64,000 nt of DNA from an uncultured Christensenellaceae bacterium (GTDB lineage: Bacteria; Bacillota; Clostridia; Christensenellales; Pumilibacteraceae), in contig CAJULE010000001.1 of NCBI GenBank assembly GCA_910587445.1, positions 163,748 to 227,747 on the forward strand, written 5' to 3'. A program made the translations under genes and the position numbers. The notes under the pieces were generated by a model, which did not search any database, was not told the origin of the DNA, and was given only the letters and a program-made list of their open reading frames with translations. Below are positions 25,368 through 34,982 of this stretch, piece after piece; within the stretch, counting starts at the first letter, position 1; the number at the start of each line of letters is the position of its first letter.

Positions 25368-27587
25368 CTATTTGCTCGAGCCGAGTATTTCCGCGAGCGT
25401 ATTTACAAGCTCGTTTACGTCGAGCGGTTTTGTCAGGTGGGCGTCCATGCCCGCAGCAATGGATTCGCGCTTGTCGCTGTCGTACGCGTTTGCCGAAAGG
25501 GCGACAATGGGAATATTGGCAAGCGAGGGGTTTTCGAGCGAGCGTATGGCGCGCGTAGCTTCCCGTCCGTCCATGACGGGCATCTGTATGTCCATGAGTA
25601 TGAGGGCGTACTCTTCGGGAAGAGCCGCTTGCATTTTTTCCACGGCAACTTTTCCGTCTGGCGCGGAGTCGACGTTGACGCCGAGCTCCCGCAAAATTTC
25701 GCTTTCTATCTCGAGATTTATTTCGTTGTCCTCTACGACGAGTATTCGCTTTCCCTTAAGGAGTTTAAACGGGTCGGCGGCGCTTTCCTGCGCCTTGCAT
25801 GACGCGCCGCACAGCTTAAGCCCAAGCGTGACGGTGAACGTACTGCCTTTTCCGATTTCGCTCTCGACGCTTATGTCGCCGCCCATTATTTCGGTGAGAT
25901 GTTTTGCGATCGTAAGACCGAGACCCGTACCGTAAATTCCGCTGAACGTCGTATTGCTCTCGCGTTCGAACGGCTCGAATATGCGCGGAAGAGTTTCCTT
26001 TCCGATCCCTATGCCGTCGTCTTTGACGGTGAATACGAAAGTGGAGATGTCGCTTGACGAGCTTTCGAGCTCGCGCACGCCTATTTCCACGTTTCCGCCG
26101 CTGTTTGTGTATTTGACGGCATTGCCGGTAAGGTGTATGAGAAGCTGCTTGAGCTTTTCCGCGTCGCATACGACGTCGTCGTGTCGGACGCATGAAGTGT
26201 CGAGCTTTACGCGAATGTCCTTTTTTTCGGCTTGGCGCGAAGTCGCGGCAAACACCTCGTTTGCCGTGTGGACGATCGAGGTCGGCTGTTCGTCGATATG
26301 CAGATCCTGCGTTTCGGTGTACGACAGCTCGAGTACTTTATCTACGAGCTCGAGGATCTGTTTGCTCGCTACGTCGATTTTACCGAGATATTCGCGTACG
26401 GTTTTTTCGTTTCCCGCATTCTTCGCCGCGAGTGCGGCATAGCCGAAAATGGCGTTGAGCGGAGTGCGCATATCGTGGGACATATTCGACATGAAACGGT
26501 TTTTTGCGACGTTTGCCACTCTCGCCGTATTGAGAGCGTCCTTTAAAAGCTGTTTTTGCTTTATTTCGCGCAGGAGCTCCTCTTCGATGTTTCTATAGCC
26601 CATTACTATCTGCGAGATGTGTTTGTCGTCGCCGACGTTTACGACGCGCAGCTGTATATACTGCGTCTTTCCGTCCTTTATGCAACGGTAGTTGAGATAG
26701 AACGTCGCTTCGTGTTCGAGCTTTTTTCGGATATAATCTATCGAGGTGCACTCCGCGACCGCGGCTTTGTCGTCCGGGTGAACCCACGTCTTTACGTAGT
26801 CGTCGAGAAACCAGCCGAACTTTCTTTCCTGAAGCTTTTTTTCGAACTGTTTTTCGAGTCGCTCGCTGAGGCGATAGGGGAGCACCTTGTCTCTGTCCAT
26901 GTCGGCATAGAGAATGGAGTCGTAATTCACGCTTAAGCCCTCGATGACCTCGAGTCTTTGCAGATGTTCCTGCCTGATGAGCTTTCGCTCCTTGTCGTAT
27001 TCTTCTATGAGGTTTTTGAGTTTCTGCTCTTTTTCCCGTTTCTCGTTCAAAAGAGCAGTGCGTTCCATTTGGCGTCTCGCGATCTTTTCGGTGGCGTCGC
27101 TTATGAACACATAGTAGACGTCGCCCGTCTTGTCGCAGCGGATATAGTGTCCGTAATCTTCGACCCAATGCACGTTGCCGTACTTGTCGACAATGCGGTA
27201 TTCGACGTAATCGAGATCGTCCTTGTTGTTTTGTATCTGTTCGGTTATGCTGTTTTCTACCTCGTCGAGGTCGTCCGGATGAACCATGCCGCGAAAGGAG
27301 TTTTGCGTGAGCGCGGCAAATTCCTCGAGCGTGTCGCACCTGTAGATGCGCATGAGCGCCTTATTTGCGTATATTATCCGTTCGCCTTCGTCGGCACGGT
27401 AGATTAAAAAGCCGCCCGGTATCTCGTCGATAAAGTTTTTTATCTGATAGGCGGTATCCATATATTGCGCGCCGAGAGAGGCGTACAGGCTTTCCTGCTG
27501 TTTCTCGAAAATATCGGGGTCGGCAGATAAACTCAACAGTGTGAGCAGGTGTTCGACTATACTCGGTTGAATCCCATGGTTGTTCAT
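25368..27587 (-). CDS. Cytoplasmic PAS-PAS hybrid histidine kinase with C-terminal receiver
   Basis: A 739-residue signalling protein without transmembrane helices. Domains: PAS (about 50-170, GFLIYRADEGERIIYANKALMRI, HWVEDYGHYI), a coiled-coil linker (about 170-220), a second PAS-like domain (about 215-335, TWVHPDD), HisKA with His371 in NMSHDMRTPLNAIFG, HATPase (about 455-590; Asn489, DDGIGIG, GTGLGLTIAKHL) and a receiver (about 613-735; Asp666 in LILMDIQMPVMDG). Hybrid kinases of this design are frequent in gut Clostridia. No separate output regulator lies beside it, so its partner and stimulus are unknown. CGGAG precedes the ATG and it has its own promoter and terminator. Confidence 0.9.
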   Translation of the reverse strand: MNNHGIQPSIVEHLLTLLSLSADPDIFEKQQESLYASLGAQYMDTAYQIKNFIDEIPGGFLIYRADEGERIIYANKALMRIYRCDTLEEFAALTQNSFRGMVHPDDLDEVENSITEQIQNNKDDLDYVEYRIVDKYGNVHWVEDYGHYIRCDKTGDVYYVFISDATEKIARRQMERTALLNEKREKEQKLKNLIEEYDKERKLIRQEHLQRLEVIEGLSVNYDSILYADMDRDKVLPYRLSERLEKQFEKKLQERKFGWFLDDYVKTWVHPDDKAAVAECTSIDYIRKKLEHEATFYLNYRCIKDGKTQYIQLRVVNVGDDKHISQIVMGYRNIEEELLREIKQKQLLKDALNTARVANVAKNRFMSNMSHDMRTPLNAIFGYAALAAKNAGNEKTVREYLGKIDVASKQILELVDKVLELSYTETQDLHIDEQPTSIVHTANEVFAATSRQAEKKDIRVKLDTSCVRHDDVVCDAEKLKQLLIHLTGNAVKYTNSGGNVEIGVRELESSSSDISTFVFTVKDDGIGIGKETLPRIFEPFERESNTTFSGIYGTGLGLTIAKHLTEIMGGDISVESEIGKGSTFTVTLGLKLCGASCKAQESAADPFKLLKGKRILVVEDNEINLEIESEILRELGVNVDSAPDGKVAVEKMQAALPEEYALILMDIQMPVMDGREATRAIRSLENPSLANIPIVALSANAYDSDKRESIAAGMDAHLTKPLDVNELVNTLAEILGSSK

Positions 27588-27631
27588 CGTGCACTCCGTT
27601 TGTGACTTCGAAAAGACAGACTATATAATGA

Positions 27632-27661
27632 AGTATAGCACAAAAGGTGCGCTTTTGTCAA
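27632..27661 (-). promoter_or_regulatory. Promoter for the hybrid histidine kinase
   Basis: Minus strand: TTGACA (27661-27656), 18-base spacer, TATACT (27637-27632). Confidence 0.75.
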
Positions 27662-27831
27662 TTCCGAGGCTATAAAATCGGCGTTTTTACATATGCGAAA
27701 TTTTTTATCGCGCCCGGCTGCTTTACCGTGCGTTTAAGCCCTATTTGCGGCGGAAAAATCGGATTGGTCGCAAATTGCACGAATTTGAGCATAAACGGTA
27801 TAAACGGGCGTTATTTTGAAAAAACAGGTAC

Positions 27832-27860
27832 TTGACAAGCGCGGCGAAAAGTGGTAGAAT
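27832..27860 (+). promoter_or_regulatory. Promoter for the cytoplasmic GH3 gene
   Basis: TTGACA (27832-27837), 17-base spacer, TAGAAT (27855-27860). Confidence 0.75.
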
Positions 27861-27866
27861 ATAGTT

Positions 27867-28031
27867 ATGCTATGAAGCCGAACAATCGGGCGGTGGATCG
27901 AAATTCAAACGGGGACGAATGATGCGCGGTTTTCGTAAAGCGTCATGCGTCTCGGGAATTTTTCTTTTGCTCGGTTTTTGCGGTTTGGGCTTTAACCCAT
28001 TATAAAAATTATTTCAGAGGTGGACTTTTAT
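27867..28031 (+). other. Long 5' leader of the cytoplasmic GH3 gene
   Basis: About 165 untranslated bases between the predicted start point and the ATG at 28032, completing the 444-base gap between genes. A 7-bp stem is possible (ATGATGC at 27919-27925 with GCGTCAT at 27940-27946). No recognised riboswitch or terminator is visible. Confidence 0.4.
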
Positions 28032-30566
28032 ATGAGCACAGAATTAAAGTACGCAGAGCTGATCGGAAAGATGACGCTGGAGGAAAAGGCGTCGCTTACA
28101 TCCGGTAAGGACTTCTGGCAGTCGATGGACATAAAGCGCGACGACATCGATATTCCCAATATGTTCCTTGCCGACGGACCTCACGGCATACGCCGTCAGG
28201 TCGCCGCAGCCGATCATCTCGGACTTAACCCCAGCGCAAACGCGACCTGTTTCCCGACTGCCGTCACGATGGCGAACAGCTGGAACGACGAGCTCGGCGA
28301 GGAGATGGCAAAATGTCTCGGAAAAGAGGCCGTATCGCAGGACGTGAACGTACTGCTCGGACCGGGCACCAATATGAAGCGAAACCCGCGTTGCGGCAGA
28401 AACTTCGAGTACTTTTCCGAGGATCCATACCTTGCCGGCAAAATGGCTTCCGCATATGCTCGTGGAATACAGAGCAACGGAATTTCGGCGTGCGTAAAGC
28501 ACTTTGCCGCAAACAATCAGGAAGAGGGACGCATGACCATGGACTCGGTCATGGACGAGAGAACTCTGCGCGAGATATATCTGCCCGCGTTCGAAATGGC
28601 GGTGAAAGACGGCGGCGTGCGCACGATAATGTCGGCGTACAACCTCATAAACGGCGTATACGCGAACGAGAGCGAGCACCTCTTGAAAGAGATCCTGCGC
28701 GACGATTGGGGCTTTAAAGGCGTCATAGTCACGGACTGGGGCGGAGACAACGACAGAATAGCCGGTCTCAAGGCGGGCAACGAGCTCGAGATGCCTACGA
28801 CGGGCGGCGAGACCAACGAGGACATAATAAAGGCGGTAAAGGCGGAGCCCGAACTCGAAGCCGTGCTCGACGAGTGCATAGACAGACTTTTGGATCTCAT
28901 ATTCACGACGAACGCCGCGCTGAGGCAGGCGAAAGCCGAACTCGGCGATGACGCGGAAAAAGCCAAAGCCGAGCACGATAAAATGGTCGAGGCTCATCAC
29001 GAGATGGCGGTCAAGGCGGCGGAGGAAGCCATGGTTCTCTTGAAGAACGAGGGCGGCGCGCTTCCGTTGAAGGACGGTGAAAAGGTCGCCGTCGTGGGCG
29101 ACTTTGCGGAAGTTCCGCGCTATCAGGGTGCAGGTTCTTCGCTCGTCAATCCGACAAGGCTCGACAAGACGCTCGACGTCATAAAGGATTACGGCTTCGA
29201 GTTCGTCGGCTACGAAAAGGGCTTCGACAGATACGGCAAAAAGAAAAAGGGGCTTATCAAAAAGGCAGTCAAGCTTGCTAATAGAGCGGACACCGTGCTT
29301 GCATATATCGGTCTCGACGAAATAACCGAGTCGGAGGGATTGGACCGCTCGAATATTATCCTTCCGCAGAACCAAATAGACTTGCTTGCCGCGCTTAAGG
29401 CTACGGGCAAGAAAGTGGTTGCCGTGCTCAGCTGCGGAAGTGCGGTCGAAGTCTCGTTCGACGACAGCTGCGACGCGCTCTTGTATGCGGCGCTCAGCGG
29501 TCAGGGCGGTGCGAAAGCCGTTTTGAACGTACTTACGGGTAAAGTAAATCCGAGCGGCAAACTTTCCGAGAGCTATCCCATAAAATATTCGGACTGCTCG
29601 TCGGCGTCGCATTTCCCCGGGCAGTTCCGTACGGTGGAATACCGCGAAGGTCTTTATATAGGTTACCGCTATTACGATACGGCAAACGTGCCCGTCAAAT
29701 ATCCGTTCGGCTTCGGACTTTCCTATACGACTTTCGAGTATTCGGACGTGAAGGCGGACAAAGACGGAGTGAAGTTTACTATTAAGAACACGGGCGAAGT
29801 CGCAGGCAAGGAAGCGGCTCAGCTCTATATCGGAAAGAAGGACGGCGAGGTGTTCCGTCCGAAGAAAGAGCTTAAGGGCTTTAAGAAAGTAGAGCTCGCG
29901 CCGGGAGAGAGCAAGCAGGTAGTCATTCCGTTCGACGAATATACGTTCCGCTATTTCAATGTGGACACGAACAAGTGGGAAATCGAGGGCGGCAAGTACG
30001 AAGTTTACGTCGCGGCTTCCGTAGAGGACGTAAGACTCGAGACGAGCGTAGAGATCGCAGGCACGAATGCGAAGTGTCCGTACGACAAAGCGGCTTTGCC
30101 GTCGTATTACGGCGGAAACGTCGCCGACGTCTCTGCGGAGGAATTCGAGACTCTCATTGCCCGTCCCATACCCGATCCCAAGACGGGACTCAATTTCTAC
30201 AAGAAGAAGAGAATACACGTCGATTACAATACGACGATAAAGGAGCTCAAGTATTCTCGCCGCTGGGTGGGCAGACTGTTTGCGGGGGCGATCAATTTCG
30301 CGATCGGCTTCATGCGCGGCATAGGCAAGCGCACAATGGCGAACACGCTTATAATGGGCGTTCTCAACCAGCCCATGCGCGGACTTTCCCGTATGACGGG
30401 CGGCGCGCTCAACTTCCCGCAGCTCGACGGTCTCATCGAGATGTTCAACGGGCATTTCTGGAAGGGCTTACATCATTTCCTGAAGGCGGGCAGAGCTCGC
30501 AAGAGAGCGGCTAAGGCGAAGAAGAAGGCGGCTAAGGCGGCGGAGAAGGCTGCTGCGGCGAAATAA
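28032..30566 (+). CDS. Cytoplasmic GH3 beta-glycosidase, canonical domain order
   Basis: An 844-residue enzyme without signal peptide. The TIM barrel comes first (ADGPHGIRRQ at 47-56, CGRNFEYFSEDP, KHFAANNQE at 156-164, nucleophile Asp235 in VIVTDWGGDND), then the alpha/beta domain (AMVLLKNEGGALPL near 335) and an Fn3-like domain (FGFGLSYTTFEY near 560-670). After that a long extension of about 150 residues runs through amphipathic helices and ends in an Ala/Lys repeat. It probably splits beta-linked gluco- or xylo-oligosaccharides inside the cell. The ATG at 28032 has AGAGGTGG at a suitable distance. This is the only GH3 in the window with standard domain order and the only one without membrane anchoring. 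Confidence 0.93.
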   Translation: MSTELKYAELIGKMTLEEKASLTSGKDFWQSMDIKRDDIDIPNMFLADGPHGIRRQVAAADHLGLNPSANATCFPTAVTMANSWNDELGEEMAKCLGKEAVSQDVNVLLGPGTNMKRNPRCGRNFEYFSEDPYLAGKMASAYARGIQSNGISACVKHFAANNQEEGRMTMDSVMDERTLREIYLPAFEMAVKDGGVRTIMSAYNLINGVYANESEHLLKEILRDDWGFKGVIVTDWGGDNDRIAGLKAGNELEMPTTGGETNEDIIKAVKAEPELEAVLDECIDRLLDLIFTTNAALRQAKAELGDDAEKAKAEHDKMVEAHHEMAVKAAEEAMVLLKNEGGALPLKDGEKVAVVGDFAEVPRYQGAGSSLVNPTRLDKTLDVIKDYGFEFVGYEKGFDRYGKKKKGLIKKAVKLANRADTVLAYIGLDEITESEGLDRSNIILPQNQIDLLAALKATGKKVVAVLSCGSAVEVSFDDSCDALLYAALSGQGGAKAVLNVLTGKVNPSGKLSESYPIKYSDCSSASHFPGQFRTVEYREGLYIGYRYYDTANVPVKYPFGFGLSYTTFEYSDVKADKDGVKFTIKNTGEVAGKEAAQLYIGKKDGEVFRPKKELKGFKKVELAPGESKQVVIPFDEYTFRYFNVDTNKWEIEGGKYEVYVAASVEDVRLETSVEIAGTNAKCPYDKAALPSYYGGNVADVSAEEFETLIARPIPDPKTGLNFYKKKRIHVDYNTTIKELKYSRRWVGRLFAGAINFAIGFMRGIGKRTMANTLIMGVLNQPMRGLSRMTGGALNFPQLDGLIEMFNGHFWKGLHHFLKAGRARKRAAKAKKKAAKAAEKAAAAK

Positions 30567-30592
30567 GAAAGTTTATATAAGGCAATAAAACA

Positions 30593-30620
30593 AACCCCGA
30601 TCGTGCGGTCGGGGTTTTAA
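30593..30620. terminator. Bidirectional terminator between convergent GH3 and cysK
   Basis: AACCCCGATC (30593-30602) pairs with GGTCGGGGTT (30607-30616), then TT; the minus strand also has a T-rich run after the stem. Confidence 0.85.
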
Positions 30621-30693
30621 GTTGCGTACAAAGTCAAAACCTTGTTGTCTTTATGGATATTATTCGTTGTTGCTTTTCATTTATCGAACCGTA

Positions 30694-31620
30694 TCAGTCA
30701 AACAGGGGAGAGGACATATATCGGTCGCCGCCGTCTGGGAGAAGCACGACGATATTTTTGCCCCTGTTTTCGCAACGTGCGGCAAGAACCGTTGCGGCAT
30801 GGAGAGCCGCGCCCGAGGATATGCCGACCGATATGCTTTCGGTCTTGCGGAAAGCTTTTGCCGCAAAAAAGGCTTCGTCGTTTGAAACGGCGATAATTTC
30901 GTCGTAAACGCCCGTGTCGAGGATCTCGGGGACAAAGCCCGCCCCGATTCCCTGCAAGCCGTGTGCGCCCGCTTTTCCGCCCGAGAGGACGGGAGAGGCG
31001 GAAGGCTCTACGGCGACGACTTTAACGCCCGCAATTTTCTCTTTTAAGTATCTGCCTACGCCCGTTATCGTGCCGCCCGTGCCGACGCCCGCAACGAATA
31101 TATCTATTTTGCCGCCGAGCGCGTCGTAAATTTCGGGTGCGGTGTGCTCGTAATGAGCTTTCGGATTTGCGGGATTGGTAAACTGTCCGAGTATGACGGC
31201 GTTTTCGGTTTGGTTTTTTAATCTCTCGGCTTCCTCTATAGAGCCCTTCATGCCCTTTTTGCCGTCGGTAAGTACTATTTCGGCGCCGTATGCCTTCATG
31301 AGTTTTCGGCGTTCTACGGACATCGTCTCCGGCATTACGACTATTACTTTATAGCCGCGAGCCGCGCCGACCGCGGCAAGACCTATTCCCGTATTGCCGC
31401 TTGTCGGCTCGATTATAGTCGAACCATGTTCGAGCAGCCCGAGCTTTTCCGCGTCGTCTATCATGGCTTTCGCCACTCGGTCTTTCACCGAGCCCGCGGG
31501 ATTGAAGCACTCGAGCTTTGCATAGACAGCCGCGCCGAGCAAGAGCTTTTTTTCGGTGCGCTTCAGGCGAAGGAGGGGAGTATTGCCGATAAGCTCTTCC
31601 ATACTGTTGAATATGTTCAT
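30694..31620 (-). CDS. cysK: Cysteine synthase (O-acetylserine sulfhydrylase)
   Basis: A 308-residue PLP enzyme that makes cysteine from O-acetylserine and sulfide. PLP lysine is Lys46 in PAGSVKDRVA; the phosphate and substrate loops TSGNTGIGLA and GVGTGGTITGVGRYLK are present, as is the late SSGAALHAA motif. It is of usual CysK length with no CBS domain. The ATG at 31620 has CGGAGA before it; a longer frame of 13 codons lacks a ribosome binding site. No other sulfur genes lie beside it. Confidence 0.93.
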   Translation of the reverse strand: MNIFNSMEELIGNTPLLRLKRTEKKLLLGAAVYAKLECFNPAGSVKDRVAKAMIDDAEKLGLLEHGSTIIEPTSGNTGIGLAAVGAARGYKVIVVMPETMSVERRKLMKAYGAEIVLTDGKKGMKGSIEEAERLKNQTENAVILGQFTNPANPKAHYEHTAPEIYDALGGKIDIFVAGVGTGGTITGVGRYLKEKIAGVKVVAVEPSASPVLSGGKAGAHGLQGIGAGFVPEILDTGVYDEIIAVSNDEAFFAAKAFRKTESISVGISSGAALHAATVLAARCENRGKNIVVLLPDGGDRYMSSPLFD

Positions 31621-31691
31621 TGAATGTCTCCGTTTTAATACGTTTGCAAGTGCGCTCATGCTTATAGGCGAATGGATTGTGCTTTAGAAAG

Positions 31692-34454
31692 CTATTCGCT
31701 TCTCAGCGCGTCCACGGGGTCCTTCTTCGCCGCAAGACGCGCGGGGATAAGCCCCGACACGAGAGTGAGCACTATGCTTATGGCTATCATGACGAGAGCC
31801 GTCGGTATGGACAGCGAAGCTATGGAATATATGCCGAACGCCGTACCTATGCAAAGATTTACAATGCCCTCTATTATATATGTTATTCCTATGCCTACGA
31901 TACCGGATATGAGACCTATTATGAAAGTTTCGGCATTAAACAGTCGCGATACGTCGCCCTTTCTGCCGCCGAGCGAGCGGATCACGCCTATTTCCTTTAC
32001 GCGCTCTATGACGGAGACGTATGTGATTATGGCTATCATTACGGTCGAAACGACGAGCGAGAGGGCGGTGAAAGCTACGAGCGCGATCGACACTATGTTT
32101 ATCATGTCGCTTATCATCGCTATTATTATCGATAGATTATCCGTGTATGTGACGTCGCTTCTGCTTGCCGAAAGCGTCAAACCGCCTACCGCCATTTCAT
32201 ACTTGTTGCCGTTTTCGTCTTTTGCGTTCCATAGGTCGAGATACTTCGTCACTTCGTCCTTGAGCTCGAAGTCCACGGGATACACGCTTATTCGGTTGGG
32301 AAGGGTCGCGCCGCCCGCTTGCCGCAAATTGAACGTGTGCACGTTTGCGTATGGAAGATTCATCATGGAGCCGAGAATAGCCGCCATGGAAGAATTGCTT
32401 CCTATAAAGCCCACGTTGCCCGTGTGCCAATATTCGTCGGGAGAAAGATCTTTTCCGTCCCACCAAAAATCGTACATATAGGTTATTCCGTACGGAAATT
32501 CCGTCATCTCGCCCGTGCCGGGAACAGCCGTCTGATAAAAGCCGCTCGTGATTGTCTTGTCTTTATCCTCGGGCAAACCGTTTAAGTACTCGACGATTTC
32601 CGACTCTCTGCCGCTTTCGAGCACTTCGTCCGTGAATGCCGTCGTAAAGTAGAAGCCGCTCGAAAGACAGCCGTAGGACGTGCCCGTTTTGGGCTTGAGA
32701 ATTGCCGTAAGAGTGAGCTCTTTTCCGCCGTCCCAAGTCTCGCCGTCGGCTATTTTATGGTTGTAGTCGAACGGATATTGTTCTTGAGGGCGAAAGGACG
32801 TACCCGGATTTTTCGTATAGACGGTGTCGTTCGGATACCAGGTGAATTTTTTGTTCAAAAGCTCCTCATACGTGAATTGCTTTATATCGGGTATGCTGTC
32901 GTCTACAAGGTCGTCTCTGCCCGCCGCCTTATATACTGCGTTGAAGAACTCATTTTGCGAGTAATAGCCGAGCTGTGCGAGAGTGAGGTCGGACAGCTCC
33001 TGATCGCTGTTTACGACGATCATTATCTCGTTCGCCTTTGTAGGTATATGTCCGCCGTCGTTTAAGATGTCGTATTGCGAAAGCACGAAATCGGTGTTGT
33101 TCGGCATTTGCGAAAAGCCCGTGGCAAACGACGTTATCAACGAGGAATACTGCTTGTAATCGGTCTGTTCGAGCAGCGCCGTGTATATTTGGCGTCCCGC
33201 AGTGAGCGACATGGTCTGCGTGCCCGTATTTCCGTCTTTGTCCGCAAAGTGGAAATCGGTGTAGAGATTGTTCGACATGGAAACGCCGTAATAGGGGACA
33301 ATAGCCGAATAATACTCTTTCGGCATGGCGTTTACGAAGTCGATATATTCCTGCGTAATGTTGTTTGTGATCGTCATGGTTTCGGCGCTGTCTGCGCGCG
33401 AGACGAGATATTCTATTACGGAACTTACGTTTATCTTGCCGTCCTCTACGGCTATCTTCGAAGCTTCCGCCTGTTCGCCCATGGTCATCGCCGACATGAC
33501 GCTGCTTAGGTCGAGAGCCTCCTCGCTTATCGTAATGGGATTGCCCGACAGCATATCGTCCTGCATATCGCTTATGTAGCCGAGCACGCCGCTTCTGACC
33601 GCAAGCACCGTCGCGACGCCGATAATGCCGATACTGCCGGCAAGACATACCATCAGGGTACGCTTGAATTTAGAGCGAAGGTTTCTCGCCGAAAGTCTGA
33701 ACGCCTGCCAGAACGAAAGTTTGGATTTTTTGGAGATATCCTTGTGCTCGCGTTCTTCGTTCTCCTTGGGATCCGATGTGTACGGATCGGAGTCCGAAAC
33801 GATGTTTCCGTCGAGAAGCTTTACTATGCGCGTCGAATATTGCTCCGCGATCTCGGGGTTGTGGGTGACCATTATGACAAGGCGCTCTTTCGCGATTTCC
33901 TTGATGAGCTCCATTATCTGTACCGAAGTCGTCGTATCGAGCGCGCCGGTGGGCTCGTCTGCAAGGAGAATTTCGGGCTCGTTGACGAGGGCGCGCGCGA
34001 TCGCAACGCGCTGGCACTGTCCGCCCGAGAGCTGGTTGGGCTTTTTGTTGTATTGCCCTTTGAGCCCCACCTTGTCGAGAGCGTCCTTTGCCCGAGCAAC
34101 TCGCGACGATTTGTCGACGCCCGAAATAGTCAGCGCGAGCTCTACGTTTTCGAGGATCGTCTGGTGCGGGATGAGGTTATAGCTTTGGAATATAAAGCCT
34201 ATTCGGTGATTGCGGTATGTATCCCAATCGCGGTCTTTAAAGCGCTTTGTGCTTATGCCGTCTATGAAAAGATCTCCGTCCGTGTAGTGGTCGAGTCCGC
34301 CTATTATGTTCAACAGGGTGGTCTTGCCGCAACCGCTCGGTCCGAGTATGGATACGAATTCGTTTGCGCGGAATTCTATGTCGAGCCCCTTCAGGGCATG
34401 GACCGTTTCGTTGGAAGTCACGTAATCTTTTTTTACGGATTGCAGCTTGAGCAT
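31692..34454 (-). CDS. MacB-like ABC transporter, ATPase and FtsX permease fused
   Basis: A 920-residue fusion. Residues 1-230 are the ATPase (Walker [28 protein letters not shown], Walker [12 protein letters not shown], switch His in MVTHNPE). A helix at about 280-300 leads to a large extracellular domain (about 310-760) and an FtsX block of three helices near 780-915. Fused ATPase-FtsX proteins of this order act in export or mechanotransmission across the envelope. AGGAGG (minus strand) lies 8 bases before the ATG at 34454. The extracellular domain is unusually large for the family and could hold the sensing or substrate-binding function. No partner periplasmic adaptor is expected in a Gram-positive and none is seen. 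Confidence 0.9.
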   Translation of the reverse strand: MLKLQSVKKDYVTSNETVHALKGLDIEFRANEFVSILGPSGCGKTTLLNIIGGLDHYTDGDLFIDGISTKRFKDRDWDTYRNHRIGFIFQSYNLIPHQTILENVELALTISGVDKSSRVARAKDALDKVGLKGQYNKKPNQLSGGQCQRVAIARALVNEPEILLADEPTGALDTTTSVQIMELIKEIAKERLVIMVTHNPEIAEQYSTRIVKLLDGNIVSDSDPYTSDPKENEEREHKDISKKSKLSFWQAFRLSARNLRSKFKRTLMVCLAGSIGIIGVATVLAVRSGVLGYISDMQDDMLSGNPITISEEALDLSSVMSAMTMGEQAEASKIAVEDGKINVSSVIEYLVSRADSAETMTITNNITQEYIDFVNAMPKEYYSAIVPYYGVSMSNNLYTDFHFADKDGNTGTQTMSLTAGRQIYTALLEQTDYKQYSSLITSFATGFSQMPNNTDFVLSQYDILNDGGHIPTKANEIMIVVNSDQELSDLTLAQLGYYSQNEFFNAVYKAAGRDDLVDDSIPDIKQFTYEELLNKKFTWYPNDTVYTKNPGTSFRPQEQYPFDYNHKIADGETWDGGKELTLTAILKPKTGTSYGCLSSGFYFTTAFTDEVLESGRESEIVEYLNGLPEDKDKTITSGFYQTAVPGTGEMTEFPYGITYMYDFWWDGKDLSPDEYWHTGNVGFIGSNSSMAAILGSMMNLPYANVHTFNLRQAGGATLPNRISVYPVDFELKDEVTKYLDLWNAKDENGNKYEMAVGGLTLSASRSDVTYTDNLSIIIAMISDMINIVSIALVAFTALSLVVSTVMIAIITYVSVIERVKEIGVIRSLGGRKGDVSRLFNAETFIIGLISGIVGIGITYIIEGIVNLCIGTAFGIYSIASLSIPTALVMIAISIVLTLVSGLIPARLAAKKDPVDALRSE

Positions 34455-34511
34455 TTTTTTGCCTCCTCTTGCCAAGGTCGCGTATTATTTACGCCGTTTT
34501 ATTGCTTAATC

Positions 34512-34540
34512 ATTATATTATTTTTGCTTGATAATGTCAA
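34512..34540 (-). promoter_or_regulatory. Consensus promoter for the MacB-like transporter
   Basis: Minus strand: TTGACA (34540-34535), 17-base spacer, TATAAT (34517-34512). Confidence 0.85.
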
Positions 34541-34583
34541 AGAAACGGAATTGCTTTTTATGTGAATTATTTGTGAAAAAACG

Positions 34584-34630
34584 CAAAAAGACAGCCGTCG
34601 TCCGATATGACGTCAAACTACGGCTGTCTT
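34584..34630 (-). terminator. Terminator after the YjzC-like gene
   Basis: AAGACAGCCGT (34588-34598) pairs perfectly with ACGGCTGTCTT (34620-34630); the minus strand continues with TTTTT. A second small perfect hairpin, CTCCGC-ATGA-GCGGAG, lies at 34631-34646. Confidence 0.85.
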
Positions 34631-34668
34631 CTCCGCATGAGCGGAGCGTGTTCCTTATCTACTCGGAG

Positions 34669-34824
34669 TTACTTATTGAACTCGAAGTGGTTGTTGGAAC
34701 TCTGCGTCGGAGGCATTCTGTCGCCCTTGCTTACATGGACAGTGCCGACAATGCGACCGTTGGAAGATACTACGTTGTATTCGCCGGTCTTGGGCGCAAT
34801 TTCACCCGAATTGAGCTTTTCCAT
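34669..34824 (-). CDS. YjzC-like small protein, 51 residues
   Basis: Reads from an ATG at 34824, with AAGGAGG (34839-34833) 8 bases before it, to a TAA at 34669. The product starts MEKLNSGEIAPKTGEYNVVS and continues with GTVHVSKGDRMPPTQSSNNHF. The pattern P-G-x-x-A-P-x-x-G-x-Y followed later by G-D-R-x-P-P resembles the Bacillus YjzC family, short proteins of unknown function. Good ribosome binding site, own promoter-like sequence (TTGCAT with TAAATA, minus strand, near 34850-34880) and a strong terminator support a real gene. Confidence 0.75.
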   Translation of the reverse strand: MEKLNSGEIAPKTGEYNVVSSNGRIVGTVHVSKGDRMPPTQSSNNHFEFNK

Positions 34825-34920
34825 TTCAATTTCCTCCTTGTACTCATATTATTTATCGTTCTACGCCGTTTTATGCAAGACATATCAAAACTACTTTTTC
34901 GGTTTTCTCTCGTTTTTTGT

Positions 34921-34949
34921 TTGCTTATTGCGTATAAAAGTAGTATACT
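34921..34949 (+). promoter_or_regulatory. Promoter for mazG-dusB-antiporter operon
   Basis: TTGCTT (34921-34926), 17-base spacer, TATACT (34944-34949), 33 bases before the ATG. Confidence 0.65.
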
Positions 34950-34982
34950 ATGCATGCAAATCAAATATAGGAACGTGGCATA

